A model generated the notes under the pieces. That model was not told the DNA's origin, made no database searches, and saw only the letters and a list, made by a program, of their open reading frames with translations. From assembly GCA_902778245.1 (NCBI GenBank), contig CACYXH010000010.1:1-64000 (forward strand): a DNA stretch of 64,000 nucleotides. Direction: 5' to 3'. Positions 1 to 9,347 of this stretch are shown one piece after another. A program made the translations under genes and the position numbers. Source of the DNA: an uncultured Lachnospiraceae bacterium. GTDB taxonomy: Bacteria; Bacillota; Clostridia; Lachnospirales; Lachnospiraceae. The stretch's first letter is position 1, and every line of letters starts with the position of its first letter.

Positions 1-205
1 TATTGCCACAAACGCAAATGAAAAAATTTATTTTCAGGTTACCGAAACCATGATGAGCGAGGATGTGCGCAGACGTGAATTGACGCCCTTGCAGAAGGTT
101 CGCGAGAATTATGAAAAGATTGTACTATCTCTCGATCCTGGTCTGGAGACAAGCTACGAGGGTATCAAGTCCAAAAACCTGATCGATTGGCTGATTGGGC
201 CATAG
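1..205 (+). CDS. C-terminal end of a DUF4143-type AAA ATPase (5' end outside window)
   Basis: The frame is open from base 2 to a TAG at 203-205 and gives 67 residues. The sequence has the look of the C-terminal domain of the widespread bacterial AAA ATPases that carry a DUF4143 module: a strand reading KIYFQVTETM, then LTPLQKVRENYEKIVLS, then a tail ending GIKSKNLIDWLIG. The Walker motifs must lie upstream of the window. In the family the protein is an ATPase of unclear role, often in accessory regions. The assignment rests on remembered family sequence, so it is good but not certain. A second, unrelated-position fragment from the start of the same family lies at 23099-23200. Confidence 0.7.
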   Translation, partial: IATNANEKIYFQVTETMMSEDVRRRELTPLQKVRENYEKIVLSLDPGLETSYEGIKSKNLIDWLIGP

Positions 206-294
206 AGGTAAGGTGTTGCCGATAGATGGCAAATCCACCATAGTAGGTACGGGTGAAATTGAAGGCCCAAGGAATGTGATACAAAAAATGGAAT

Positions 295-323
295 TTGACA
301 ATAAAGCAGAATAATGTTATAGT
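295..323 (+). promoter_or_regulatory. Consensus sigma-70 promoter for a short RNA
   Basis: TTGACA (295-300), a 17-base spacer and TATAGT (318-323) form a near-perfect vegetative promoter. It points into a short transcript that ends at the strong hairpin at 381-416 and contains no evident reading frame. Confidence 0.75.
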
Positions 324-329
324 ATAGTC

Positions 330-416
330 AATAAAAGGCGTTGCCGATAGACGGTTAGCCTTGGTTGTTAGTTACGAAAAAGCAACTCTACCTTTGGCGT
401 GGGCGGTTGCTTTTTT
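330..416 (+). ncRNA. Candidate antisense RNA (type I antitoxin-like) ending at its own terminator
   Basis: The RNA predicted from the promoter at 295-323 would be about 85 nt. It ends at a hairpin (AAGCAAC at 380-386 pairing with GGTTGC near 405-410) followed by six T. Its 3' half is complementary to the end of the small hydrophobic frame at 388-510 on the other strand. This convergent overlap is the usual arrangement of type I toxin/antitoxin loci. A similar start motif (GTTGCCGATAGATGG) occurs once more near 213-228. Transcription is inferred, not shown. Confidence 0.5.
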
Positions 417-510
417 GTTGTCTATCTTTCATGAAATCCCACACCAGCCGTATGAGCGCAATCAATGCGTTCACTACGGCGGCAAGGGTCCGAAGTATAT
501 CAAACAATAC
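388..510 (-). CDS. Small hydrophobic holin-like toxin candidate
   Basis: This minus-strand frame of about 40 codons reads a hydrophobic helix (AAVVNALIALIRLVWDF) followed by a basic tail (MKDRQQKSNRPRQR), the shape of the small holin-like type I toxins of Firmicutes. No ATG is present. GTG is absent at the right place, and TTG at 505-507 is the only nearby start. A TGA at 511-513 separates it from an in-frame upstream stretch that follows a good AGGAGG near 550, so the gene may be a nonsense-inactivated copy of a slightly longer toxin. The stop codon sits inside the terminator hairpin of the opposing RNA. Confidence 0.45.
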   Translation of the reverse strand, partial: VLFDILRTLAAVVNALIALIRLVWDFMKDRQQKSNRPRQR

Positions 511-787
511 TCACAAGCCTTTCTGCATTCTTTCCTCATACACGACACCTCCTGATCGCGGGAAGTCGTATGAATCCATCATACGGTGAAAGGCTAACCG
601 CCTGCTGTGCACACTTTCACACTAAGCGCGAAAACATCGTACTAAGTGCTCAATGCGTACCCTCTATGGCAACACCCTAAGAAATTATAACATTATCAGC
701 AAAAAGTGGCAATTATTTTATTTATTAAATTTTTAAAGTCTGTAAGTTTATTTTCGCGTTCTGGCATATTATAATAAAAACGGAAAA

Positions 788-813
788 TCTGAACTTCCTG
801 TAGGAAGTTCAGA
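788..813. repeat. Perfect 11-bp inverted repeat hairpin
   Basis: TCTGAACTTCC, a TGTA loop and the exact reverse complement. It has no T-run directly behind it, so it is either an operator or part of a larger terminator array with the next hairpin. Confidence 0.6.
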
Positions 814-824
814 ATAAACACAAA

Positions 825-857
825 TTAGCCCCCATCTCAACAGGGGGCTAACTTTTG
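825..857. terminator. Rho-independent terminator, possibly bidirectional
   Basis: TTAGCCCCC (825-833) pairs exactly with GGGGGCTAA (843-851), followed by CTTTTGT on the plus strand. On the minus strand it lies immediately behind a short frame that stops near 865. Confidence 0.65.
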
Positions 858-994
858 TATATTACCTTACAGCATAACCTAAACTATTCCAAAATGGAGT
901 CGGCTCATCATCGACAAATTTCATTGCACCTAAACTTTTTTGAACCAAATCGCCACCCTGTGGCGATAGCCTGCCGAAGTTCTCGGCCACTCGA

Positions 995-1026
995 AAGACT
1001 ACCTCTTGCCAAGGTGGTCTTTTTTG
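995..1026 (+). terminator. Terminator-like hairpin with long T-run
   Basis: AAGACTACCT (995-1004) pairs with AGGTGGTCTT (1012-1021) with one G-T pair, followed by TTTTT. No plus-strand gene upstream could be identified, so it may end a small RNA or a lost gene. Confidence 0.55.
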
Positions 1027-1344
1027 TTTATTCTCATCTTGCTTCTATTGAATAAAAATCGTAAGCGTCAAATGCAACGTCCTTCATCAAATTTAAAAAG
1101 CGCCTCTGTATCCGCAGATTTCTTTCGGTACCAGCTTTTTAAGGTGCAGACAACGCATTCTGAAAAAATGATTGATCTCATGTGCCAAAAGCTTTCTCTA
1201 TAGCGCTGCAATCTGGCCCCGGACGGGCATCGACTTGGTTCAAAGGAAATTATTTTTCAGGCTGACTTGCGAAAGCGGGTCTTTTTCTATACCGTGCCCG
1301 AAAAACATTTCTTATTAATTGTGGCTACATAGCCGTGACCACTG

Positions 1345-1390
1345 AAAAAGGGCGCTTTCACACCTGCCTCACAGGTAATCCAACGCCCTT
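1345..1390 (-). terminator. Terminator of the surface-protein block
   Basis: On the minus strand AGGGCG and CGCCCT (1349-1354 with 1384-1389) enclose an inner stem ACCTG/CAGGT and are followed by TTTTTC. It lies just after the stop of the frameshifted gene ending at 1410. Confidence 0.7.
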
Positions 1391-1409
1391 GCCCTTTCTT
1401 ATCCTCCGG

Positions 1410-2176
1410 TCATCTCTTCACGGTAACTTTGAACTTTGCACTTTTTCCGCTGGCCAGCTTCACTGTCACCGTAGTCATCCCTGACTTTTTCCCGGTAATT
1501 TTGATCCCATACTTACCACTTTTCTTCGCAGTGACGATCTTTTTATTATTTGCGGTGACGCTCTTAATATAATCCCCTTTCGCATATTTCGTCAATTTTA
1601 CCGCGCTGGAGGACCTTCCGACCCGAACCGTAAGCTTCGTCTTCGAGAGTTTGATTACAGGTTTTAGATTGCTGATCGTTTTCTTCTGTGTCAGACCGCA
1701 CAGCGAGCACGCTCTCTGCTTCGTCCCGGCCTTGAAAACGGTCGCCGCCTTCGTAACTTTCCACGCTGACCAGCTATGTGCACAGACTGCTGAGTCCACG
1801 CCGACCGCATACTGGCCGCTGGCCCGATTGGAAGACTCCACCAGCAAATAATAATTTCCCGCCACCAGGTCCGTCTTTTCGCTCAGCGCCTCTGAAATGT
1901 ACTTCGACCAAATCCGTGTATGGTTCGAAGCATACAGTACCACATGAAACGCCGACGTCCCCGACTCCAATGGCGTGACTGATATTGTCAATATGCGAAC
2001 GTATCTACTTTCAGCGTATAATTATTCCAGGCTCCATCCAGCGAAACCTTGCTGCAGTCCACGCGAACCAAGGTATTGTCCGCCAGCGCCGGGCTGCACA
2101 TAATCAACAGAACTATCCCCGTGCATAGCAGCACAACTAATTTGCTTTTTTCACTCCTGCCTTCTGCCCCTTCCAT
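1410..2176 (-). pseudogene. Frameshifted secreted protein with zinc-ribbon-like motif and C-terminal Ig-like module
   Basis: Two abutting minus-strand frames make one protein. The first (2176 to 1988) starts with a basic N-terminus and a hydrophobic signal segment (LVVLLCTGIVLLIMCSPALA) and stops near 1988. The second (from about 1991 to 1410) continues as a beta-rich domain, then a segment H-x3-W-x2-W with two CxxC-spaced cysteines (ACSLC), then a lysine-rich Big_2-like domain ending FKVTVKR. Switching frame near 1990 (reading DTF then RILTISVTPLE) restores a continuous protein of about 255 residues. The C-terminal module is paralogous to the ends of the proteins at 4081 and 9348. A sequencing error is the alternative to a real frameshift. 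Confidence 0.65.
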
Positions 2177-2418
2177 AGACGTTTGGTTCTCTTAATCGGT
2201 TGATGTCCCGTCTCGTATTTTAATTTTATACCCTTCAACAAGAATATCAAAAATCTCATCTTCCCAAATCGGAATATCAAATTCGAACAGACTGCTCATC
2301 TCAACGCGATCATATCTTCAACACGTGTCCGATCCGGTATTAGATAATAGGGGGGATAGAAGATCCTCTTCGTTAGTTTACCCAACAATTTGCATGGTGC
2401 CCCCCATAAAGGTGTCTA

Positions 2419-3945
2419 TTACCATATATACACATGCTTCACTTGACTCCAGGAAGAATAATAGTTTACACCCTTCACTCTTTTGTAACTGCGAATACGA
2501 ACAAAGTATGTCATTCCCCTTGTCAGTTTTCTGATAACCTTACTCCCTCCAGTGGTCCTAATGCGCTTTACATTATAAGAAAAGGAAGAAGATGAAGAAT
2601 ACTGTATCTCATATCCTGTAACTCCAGATACCTTTTTCCATTTCACTGTCATTGTTCCTCTGGCTTTGTTCACTAGTTTTTTGACAGCTGTCTTCTTGGG
2701 ATTAATCGTAAAAGTCGTTGTATAGGTTCCGGTATAATTCCCTTTTCCTTTGATCAGTACGACAGCAGTACCGACTTTTCTGTTATTTTTATAAATAACA
2801 GTGTAATCTCCACCCTTTGTTAACTTCTTGCCGTTTAGTTTAACCAATACAGAAGGTTTCCTCAATTTTCCATTATAGATTACAGCAGATTTGGACAGAG
2901 TCACATATGCATTAGCAATAGATACCTGCTTGATTGCGAATGTTTTACTCCTCGTGCCTGTATAGTCGTTAATTCCGGTAATCGTAACGGTAGCCGTTCC
3001 TGCCTTTATGTTGTTTTTATAGCTTACTCTATAATCCGTACCTTCCGTCAATACTCTTCCTTTTAATTTAACTGTAGGTACCGGGTTCTTTGCATTCCCG
3101 TCGTAGGATACATTCGTATATGCAAGGGACACTTCCGCATCAGATACAGATAATGCACTTGGAATATTCAATGTAAAACTGTAATTCCCCCTACTAGATG
3201 GACTTCCATATTCTGTCACAACAAAATAGTAGGTTCCTTTGCCCAATGCTATTGTTTCATCCAGAGCACCTACCCCCGTTAAATTATCGCACCCAATTGC
3301 CTTATTCCATAATAAATTTCCTTTAGTATCATACAGATAGTAACCAGCAAGCATTTTTGCCTTAGCAGACAAAGACAGTTTACCGGCTTCATTCATTGTA
3401 AATTGATAAAAATCTCTGCTATCATTTTCGGCAATCTGTCCCTTGTATTCCTTTCCTAACAGAATCACGCTCGCAGAATCCATTGAATTATTTGTATACG
3501 AATTTGTTTCTGTAAAACTCTCATTTGCACTGGTAAAGGTAATTTGAAAAGAATAGTCGCCTCTGCTAGACGGAGACCCCTGTTCAGAGGCAGCGAAATA
3601 GTAAATTCCTTTGGTCAGATGGAACGTTGCATTCAGGTTTCCGATCCCTGTAGAATCATTCGCTCCGGGACTCCTGTACCACATTTGATTTCCTTGGTTA
3701 TCATACAAATAACATCCTAACACCCTTATCGAAACCATAATGGACAAATCTATTTCTCCGGAAGAAGGCAAAACTATTTTATAGTAATCTATCGTATTAT
3801 TATCGGTTATGGATCCTTTATACGTTGTTTTAAACGACACACCGGTAGCAGTACTCATACTGTTTCCTGCTGCTAAAACTGTTATTGGAAGCATACAAAT
3901 TATTGCTACTGTTATCATGAACAAAAATTTTTTTCTTCTCCTCAT
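2419..3945 (-). CDS. Secreted protein with two PPC-like, two Ig/MBG-like and one fibronectin III-like domain
   Basis: The 508-residue protein begins MRRRKK with a signal peptide ending at about VLAAGN (residue 26). Residues about 27-135 and 150-262 are two copies of a pre-peptidase C-terminal-like beta domain. Shared motifs are YLYDNQGN / YLYDTKGN and GSPSSRG-[DN]-YSF. Two repeats of about 75 residues follow, with the pattern DYxVxYKNNxKxGTAxVxIxGxxxYTGT, known from bacterial Ig/MBG surface modules. The end (about 425-508) resembles fibronectin III (TVKWKKVSGVTGYEIQYS). AGGAGAT lies 9 bases before the ATG. No LPXTG motif is visible, so it is either released or held non-covalently. Its ligand is unknown. 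It lies in the same orientation as the other surface genes here but with larger gaps. Confidence 0.8.
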   Translation of the reverse strand: MRRRKKFLFMITVAIICMLPITVLAAGNSMSTATGVSFKTTYKGSITDNNTIDYYKIVLPSSGEIDLSIMVSIRVLGCYLYDNQGNQMWYRSPGANDSTGIGNLNATFHLTKGIYYFAASEQGSPSSRGDYSFQITFTSANESFTETNSYTNNSMDSASVILLGKEYKGQIAENDSRDFYQFTMNEAGKLSLSAKAKMLAGYYLYDTKGNLLWNKAIGCDNLTGVGALDETIALGKGTYYFVVTEYGSPSSRGNYSFTLNIPSALSVSDAEVSLAYTNVSYDGNAKNPVPTVKLKGRVLTEGTDYRVSYKNNIKAGTATVTITGINDYTGTRSKTFAIKQVSIANAYVTLSKSAVIYNGKLRKPSVLVKLNGKKLTKGGDYTVIYKNNRKVGTAVVLIKGKGNYTGTYTTTFTINPKKTAVKKLVNKARGTMTVKWKKVSGVTGYEIQYSSSSSFSYNVKRIRTTGGSKVIRKLTRGMTYFVRIRSYKRVKGVNYYSSWSQVKHVYIW

Positions 3946-4080
3946 TTTATCTGATCTCCTTGATTTAATATTTGATTCAAACTCCGCAGTTAATTGATGC
4001 CTATACTTCTCCTCATTTTGTCAAACGCTCATTCGTTGAAAATAAGGTAAAATCACGCTTATTGATGCACAGAGTTTGCG

Positions 4081-7000
4081 CTATTTGCTTACCTTCACGG
4101 TTACCGTAAACTTCTTTTTGCCGGCCTTTACCGTAATTTTAACAGTTCCAGCCTTTCTTCCCTTAATCACGCCTTTGGAAGTTACCGTGGCCACCTTTTT
4201 GTTAGAAGACTTATAAGTAATTTTCTCAACAGATGTGATCGGCTTCAGTTTAGGCTTTAATGTTATTTTCTTACCCTTCTTAACGGTCACCTTTTTGGGC
4301 AATCCGGTGATAGCCGTTGTGGCTACTTCCTTCTTCTGCACCTTCACCTTTACCTTAATCGCAGCTCCGCTTGCCAGGGTGATGGTAATCGTTGCATTCC
4401 CCTTCTTCTTTCCTTTGATCACCCCGCTGTTATTTACCGTGACAATCTTCTTATTGCTGGAAGTCCATTTTACTACAGAATCTCCCTTCTCCAGTCCGGA
4501 AATCGTTAATTTTTTCGTTGACTGACCCACTTTTAAGGTTAAGCTGCTTGCGCTCAGTTTATACGTCGGCTTCAGTTTCGCCACAGACTTTTTCTCGGTC
4601 GCATTACAAATAGAACAGGTCCTGGTTTGCTCCCCTGCAGACAGCACTGTCGCATCTTTTGTTGTCTTCCATGCGCCCCAGGCATGGTCATGGGCAAATA
4701 TAACCTTGATCGAGCGATCTGCTTTTACCCCGCTAAACGTATAGCTTTCTGCAGCGCCAACACTTTTCCCGTCCACAAGAATATCCTTAACATAATAATT
4801 CTTGTCCGGTATCATGCGGAATGTCTGTGTCCCCCCGCTGATTACCGGGACGTCGCCGCTCGGGAACACCGTTCCTCCACTCGATGCCTCCGCATGGATG
4901 GCAAAACCGTTTACGATCTCGCCGTCTGCATTGACCATAGCATTGGTAGTTCCCTCTGTATTTAGGGTACCATTCTCTGTCATTACACAGACATCCGAAC
5001 CGTCTCCAATACCATTCACCTGAATGCTCTCGGGGTCCCCTTCCTTCGAAGACATCAGTTCAATCTGATATATTTCACCCGCATCGACCGATAGCATAAC
5101 CTGGTTCAGATCATTCGTATCCTCCACCGCGAAGTCGATGGCATCTCCGGAAGTAGTTACCCAGGCACCCAGTTCCACATTCGCCATAGAAGCCTGAAAC
5201 AGTTCCAATTCCTCATCCAGATTTTCAATCCGGTAATATCTTGTCGGGAGGTAAAGCATATAGGCTCCGCCAACACTGGCATCTATAACGGACGGTTCAA
5301 AAATGCTTTCATTGCTTGTGCTAAGCTTCCCGTTTCTTACTTGCGCTACCAGATTGTCCTCAACGTCATAGATATTCATGTCTGCCGAGTTTGCAACTAA
5401 TAAATTGTAGGATACATCTCCCAGATTTCCCCTTCTATTCCACAGATTGATATAATCACTATATGTGACATAGGAGATTGCATTCAAATCCAGCCCGGTC
5501 CCTATCGCATGCCCGTTGATATCAAATTTCCATGAAGTATATACCCCTGCACTGTTCTTACTAATAGCAATCTTACGGACTTCATCCGGAGCATTTGGAT
5601 CGTAGACGTTAATGTAATCGGTCAACTTCCCTGTCGTACTTATTCCATAGGCCAGAACAGCATGACCCGTTTGAGCCTTCTTGCCATCTCCATCATACTC
5701 TCCTATCCAGCCATATACATTTACAATCGTTGGGCGCCCTGACTTCACCTGCTTTACCAGCGCATTGACATCCCCCCAGCCTTTTCTCAGGCTCTTCATA
5801 ATAGTAGCACATTGGCTGATCTGCATTGCTTCCACAAATCTTGTCAGATTTATTCCAAGTGCCGAATTGTAATCCGATACTTTCAGATCATACGGTTTCG
5901 AGGCACCGGATCGAAAATTCTTAACGTTCACACCAGACGAGGTTGCCAGCATCCCCGATGTGGTCGCCATACCAAAGCAATTTCCTCCCCAATTGCCCTC
6001 AGCCTCATAATATTGCCTTGCAAGTGGGGTATCTCCAAACATCAACTGAAACGATGCCAAGGGAATATGATAGTCCTCCGGATATCCAAAGCCTGGAAAC
6101 TCATAGTAAGAGCCCTTCGAATTTATAAAGCTATAGGAGTAATTCGATATTCCCTCTCCGGAAACGACAATCGTGGAGGAGGCTTTCGCATAAACGGTCT
6201 TTAGCTGGCCATCCATCATATAGACCGTCATCGTGGTCGTTCCCGAACCAGCGGCAGTCAGCCGTACGCTCATAGTTCCGGTGTTAATCCACTCTCCTTT
6301 TACGATACCAGCCTTCGAGAAAGCAAACATGAGGCAAGCACCCTGCGGCGGATTGCCATAACCCACCGAGACATCCTTTGTCTCTGCCGAGTTGGCATTT
6401 AGGGTCGTTAGCAGCGGAGATACCGTCACTGCCGGATCGCTCGTCTTCACCGTAACCGCGACAGATACTGAGGCGACCACTCCGCCATCGGAGGCTCGAA
6501 CGAGTGTAGCCGAGATATTTCCTGATCCGGCAGATATGCCATACACGGTCATTCCCAGCGAGTTTCCGCTCCAATTATCGTCCCAGGAGGTTGTGACGCA
6601 CCTAGGATGCTGTATGCAAATGTTATAATTTCCCTGTGTTCCGGTATGTGAAAATACGATTCTCTGATTTCCTCCCGCCTTGAGTGTCATCGAACTGACA
6701 GAAACCTTAAACTGCGCTGCGACCTTAACATCCACCGTTATCTTTGTCGACGCAAGCAATTGTTTCGTTTTGCTGTCCCGTAGATACACAAAAAATGTCG
6801 TTGTGCCTGTCTTTTCCCCCGTGATGATAAAGGGAATCGTACAGCCGGAGGACTGCCCGTAAGAGGCTTTCGCACTGGAACCCACGGTTGAATGGTAGAT
6901 TTCCGCCGCACCGTCAAAGTTACTGCCGGTCAGAGTGATCGTCTGCTTTTCTCCCTGCTCCAGACTGAGGGATGTCTTCGACGGTGTCAGTTTTGCCGGC

Positions 7001-8427
7001 GGCACGCTGATTGTGACACTCGTGTAAGTCGTCGCAAAGGCTGCATCTCTGTCCCAGTAAAGCAGCTGAAGCGTCAATTTTGTCGTGCCGCCTGCACAAC
7101 CGGTGATAATCAAAGGCATGGTATCACCGCTTCTGCTTCCCCATTCTGCTTTACAATTATCATTACTCGTTGTGCAGGCTATTCTGCACTTTCCCTCAAC
7201 CCCGCTCCAGGAGACATTCAGCCTTACACTTTTCCCCTTCTCGACGGACACAGACGATGCCGCGGTAATCTTCGGAACGGCGGTCACTTTGACCGTGATC
7301 GTCACGGTTCTTAAAACAGCTCCGTCAGAGGCTCTTGCCAGCCTTATCGTGTAAACCGAAGTGCCTGCGCGCAAACCGGTGAACTTTAAGGGGATCGTCA
7401 GCGCGGATCCGCTTTCTACCTTTTTATTTTCCTGCCAGATTCCTGAGCTGACTTTGTCATTGCTATTGCTTCCCCCCAGGGTCGTAGGCAAACCGCCGTC
7501 ATTGCACTTTATGGTGACCGTCTCGCTGCTTCCCACCTGCACTGACACATTAGTCTTGCTGGCAGATAGGGAAGTTTCACCGGTTACCTTAACGCGCACT
7601 GTAGTGCTTGCCAATACTTTATTCGTTCCCCCTTGGCGCAGAGTTAGAAACACAAGATTGGTTCCGGTTCTTCCTCCCCAAATGGTCAGTCCTATCGTTT
7701 GGTTTCGCCATCTTTCTCCTTCCAAAAACCCCGCAGGAGTGATCTCCTTGTTCAGTGATGATACCGTCGCATAATAGCTTCCGCTTACCCCGCTCACCGA
7801 TACAATAATTCTGACGGATTGCCCCACCGAAAGAGAAATATTAGTGTTGGACGCGGATATCCTGGGTTCACTTGCACCAACTGTCAGATCGTCCTCCGCT
7901 TCCTGCCCCGATTGCACAGGAGAATTCGCATCCCCCTCCGTGATCTCTCCGTCTGATGTCCCTTGGTTCCAATCGATGGAACCAAGCTCTGCCTCTTCTG
8001 GTTCCTCCGTATTCGTATAGAGATCATCGGATTCATCGATCTCACCGATGGCAGTTTCCTCTTCTCCTGTTATCGAGCCAACCACCACTTCTTCCAGGTA
8101 TTGATCTCCAGAATCTCCCGCGTTTACTGCTATTTCCGGTTCTTCCACAGCTGGTTCCCCGCCATCGGATACCGGTGAGACGGAAGTCTCGTAATCATCC
8201 AGGGGCACTTCCATACTCAGATCATAATCATCATCCGCTTCCGGCAGATCCGTCAGATCCAGGGTTGCATCATCCTGTACATATACCGTCTCCCCGTCCA
8301 GCACCATTTCCGTGACATCCGGCTCCCCATCCTGTGCCATCACAGGAAGATCCATCACGCACAAATTGCTGATCATACTGGCCGCAAGGAGGACCGATAC
8401 CGCTGCGTTTTTCCACCTTTTTTTCAC
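4081..8427 (-). CDS. Large secreted Ig-repeat protein with papain-like cysteine protease domain
   Basis: The GTG at 8425-8427 is preferred because AGGAGGTGAAT stands 3 bases upstream, giving about 1448 residues. A longer ATG frame at 8478 lacks such a site. After a signal peptide and a very acidic linker come six tandem Ig-like repeats of about 92 residues (roughly 190-770). A domain of about 200 residues follows, with GNWGGNCFGMA, TGHAVLAYG and VYDPN motifs that fit a papain-type Cys-His-Asn site. Then comes a beta region, an H-x-H-x-W...CxxC motif, and two lysine-rich Big_2-like domains ending VTVKVSK. Catalysis is inferred. The same layout, with leucine-rich repeats instead of Ig repeats, is found in the gene at 9348. 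It lies 18 bases after the stop of the gene at 8445, so it belongs to one operon. Confidence 0.8.
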   Translation of the reverse strand: MKKRWKNAAVSVLLAASMISNLCVMDLPVMAQDGEPDVTEMVLDGETVYVQDDATLDLTDLPEADDDYDLSMEVPLDDYETSVSPVSDGGEPAVEEPEIAVNAGDSGDQYLEEVVVGSITGEEETAIGEIDESDDLYTNTEEPEEAELGSIDWNQGTSDGEITEGDANSPVQSGQEAEDDLTVGASEPRISASNTNISLSVGQSVRIIVSVSGVSGSYYATVSSLNKEITPAGFLEGERWRNQTIGLTIWGGRTGTNLVFLTLRQGGTNKVLASTTVRVKVTGETSLSASKTNVSVQVGSSETVTIKCNDGGLPTTLGGSNSNDKVSSGIWQENKKVESGSALTIPLKFTGLRAGTSVYTIRLARASDGAVLRTVTITVKVTAVPKITAASSVSVEKGKSVRLNVSWSGVEGKCRIACTTSNDNCKAEWGSRSGDTMPLIITGCAGGTTKLTLQLLYWDRDAAFATTYTSVTISVPPAKLTPSKTSLSLEQGEKQTITLTGSNFDGAAEIYHSTVGSSAKASYGQSSGCTIPFIITGEKTGTTTFFVYLRDSKTKQLLASTKITVDVKVAAQFKVSVSSMTLKAGGNQRIVFSHTGTQGNYNICIQHPRCVTTSWDDNWSGNSLGMTVYGISAGSGNISATLVRASDGGVVASVSVAVTVKTSDPAVTVSPLLTTLNANSAETKDVSVGYGNPPQGACLMFAFSKAGIVKGEWINTGTMSVRLTAAGSGTTTMTVYMMDGQLKTVYAKASSTIVVSGEGISNYSYSFINSKGSYYEFPGFGYPEDYHIPLASFQLMFGDTPLARQYYEAEGNWGGNCFGMATTSGMLATSSGVNVKNFRSGASKPYDLKVSDYNSALGINLTRFVEAMQISQCATIMKSLRKGWGDVNALVKQVKSGRPTIVNVYGWIGEYDGDGKKAQTGHAVLAYGISTTGKLTDYINVYDPNAPDEVRKIAISKNSAGVYTSWKFDINGHAIGTGLDLNAISYVTYSDYINLWNRRGNLGDVSYNLLVANSADMNIYDVEDNLVAQVRNGKLSTSNESIFEPSVIDASVGGAYMLYLPTRYYRIENLDEELELFQASMANVELGAWVTTSGDAIDFAVEDTNDLNQVMLSVDAGEIYQIELMSSKEGDPESIQVNGIGDGSDVCVMTENGTLNTEGTTNAMVNADGEIVNGFAIHAEASSGGTVFPSGDVPVISGGTQTFRMIPDKNYYVKDILVDGKSVGAAESYTFSGVKADRSIKVIFAHDHAWGAWKTTKDATVLSAGEQTRTCSICNATEKKSVAKLKPTYKLSASSLTLKVGQSTKKLTISGLEKGDSVVKWTSSNKKIVTVNNSGVIKGKKKGNATITITLASGAAIKVKVKVQKKEVATTAITGLPKKVTVKKGKKITLKPKLKPITSVEKITYKSSNKKVATVTSKGVIKGRKAGTVKITVKAGKKKFTVTVKVSK

Positions 8428-8444
8428 TGGATTCACCTCCTGGT

Positions 8445-9332
8445 TTATGCCATAACAATATCGCTCAGAGCGGTACATTCCGCAAACGCGTTATCTCCGA
8501 TCATGATATCCGCCGAACTGAGTACTAAGGTTTGAAGGAAGTCTTGCCCATAAAATGCGTATTCACTAATCTCAGACACCTGATCCGGAACGACGAATTC
8601 CCGGGAAGGCAGCTGCTGAGGATAACAGATTAATTCCGAAAAATCAGCTGTATAAAGCACGCCTCTCTCTGCACGGTAGGATTGGTTCGCCTCATTTACC
8701 AAAATGTCCTTTAAGCTGCTGCAATCGCGAAATGCGCCTCTCTCAATGTCCCTCACCGTAGATGGGATATCTATGCTCTCCAGATATTCCATACCATTAA
8801 ACGCATAACACCCTATACCTGTAATCCCCTCATAGATCACAACCGACCGCACCGAGTCGGCATACGCCGCCCAGGGAGCAGGATTCTCCAGAGAATAGTC
8901 GGCCATTGCCCCGGATCCTTGAATGAAGAGCTGGCCCTGATCGGAAATTTCCCACTCCAAAGCGACGCCGCACTCTCCCACTGCCACAGGCAATTCCGGA
9001 CGAAATTCTTCCTCTTCCATCATGATCCCATTGGTATCTCCGTCAAAAGGAACGGTCATGCCCGCCTCCGTCTGCGGATTAGCATCCGCGGCATCCTCCG
9101 AGCTGTTGAGGACCTCCGTTTCCTCAGGAAGGGAAAACCCTTCCTGAGAGATGACCTCTTCTTCCTCTTCCTGGAGCAGGGTATCCTCTGCCTCGTCCTG
9201 AATGATGATACCTTCCTCTATCACGACAGGATCATTCTCCAGTACCGCATCCTCTGCAGCGGTGCAAACCGTCCCATTCTGCAGCACGGCCAGTACACCT
9301 GCCATCACTAAATATGTTTTTCTTCTATTCAT
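8445..9332 (-). CDS. Short secreted BspA-type leucine-rich repeat protein
   Basis: About 295 residues, starting at the ATG 9330-9332, which has GAGGAATGGAG upstream; an ATG three codons earlier is too close to its site. A signal peptide (YLVMAGVLAVLQNGTVCTA) is followed by an acidic Glu-rich linker. Next is a segment like GQLFIQGSGAMADY, the non-repeat cap also seen twice in the 9348 protein, and LRR_5/BspA repeats (ISEYAFYGQDFLQTLVL type). It stops abruptly inside a repeat (AFAECTALSDIVMA) and has no protease or C-terminal Ig module, so it may be a truncated paralogue. BspA-like proteins of other bacteria are surface adhesins. It begins 15 bases after the stop of the 9348 gene. Confidence 0.75.
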   Translation of the reverse strand: MNRRKTYLVMAGVLAVLQNGTVCTAAEDAVLENDPVVIEEGIIIQDEAEDTLLQEEEEEVISQEGFSLPEETEVLNSSEDAADANPQTEAGMTVPFDGDTNGIMMEEEEFRPELPVAVGECGVALEWEISDQGQLFIQGSGAMADYSLENPAPWAAYADSVRSVVIYEGITGIGCYAFNGMEYLESIDIPSTVRDIERGAFRDCSSLKDILVNEANQSYRAERGVLYTADFSELICYPQQLPSREFVVPDQVSEISEYAFYGQDFLQTLVLSSADIMIGDNAFAECTALSDIVMA

Positions 9333-9347
9333 TCGCTCCATTCCTCA

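Larger units (their letters stand above)
514..1344. other. Gene-poor accessory stretch with gene debris
   Basis: No intact gene was recognised here. The stretch contains an AT-rich segment around 690-790, two clear hairpins (788-813 and 825-857) and a terminator-like hairpin at 995-1026. A short minus-strand frame ending near 865 (ending FWNSLGYAVR) is directly followed by the 825-857 terminator, so it may be the tail of a decayed gene. Other frames here are interrupted. Confidence 0.5.

Noticed and set aside
511..513. Selenocysteine or Trp at the TGA in the small toxin frame
   Set aside because: No SECIS-like hairpin directly behind it, and TGA serves as a normal stop throughout the window.
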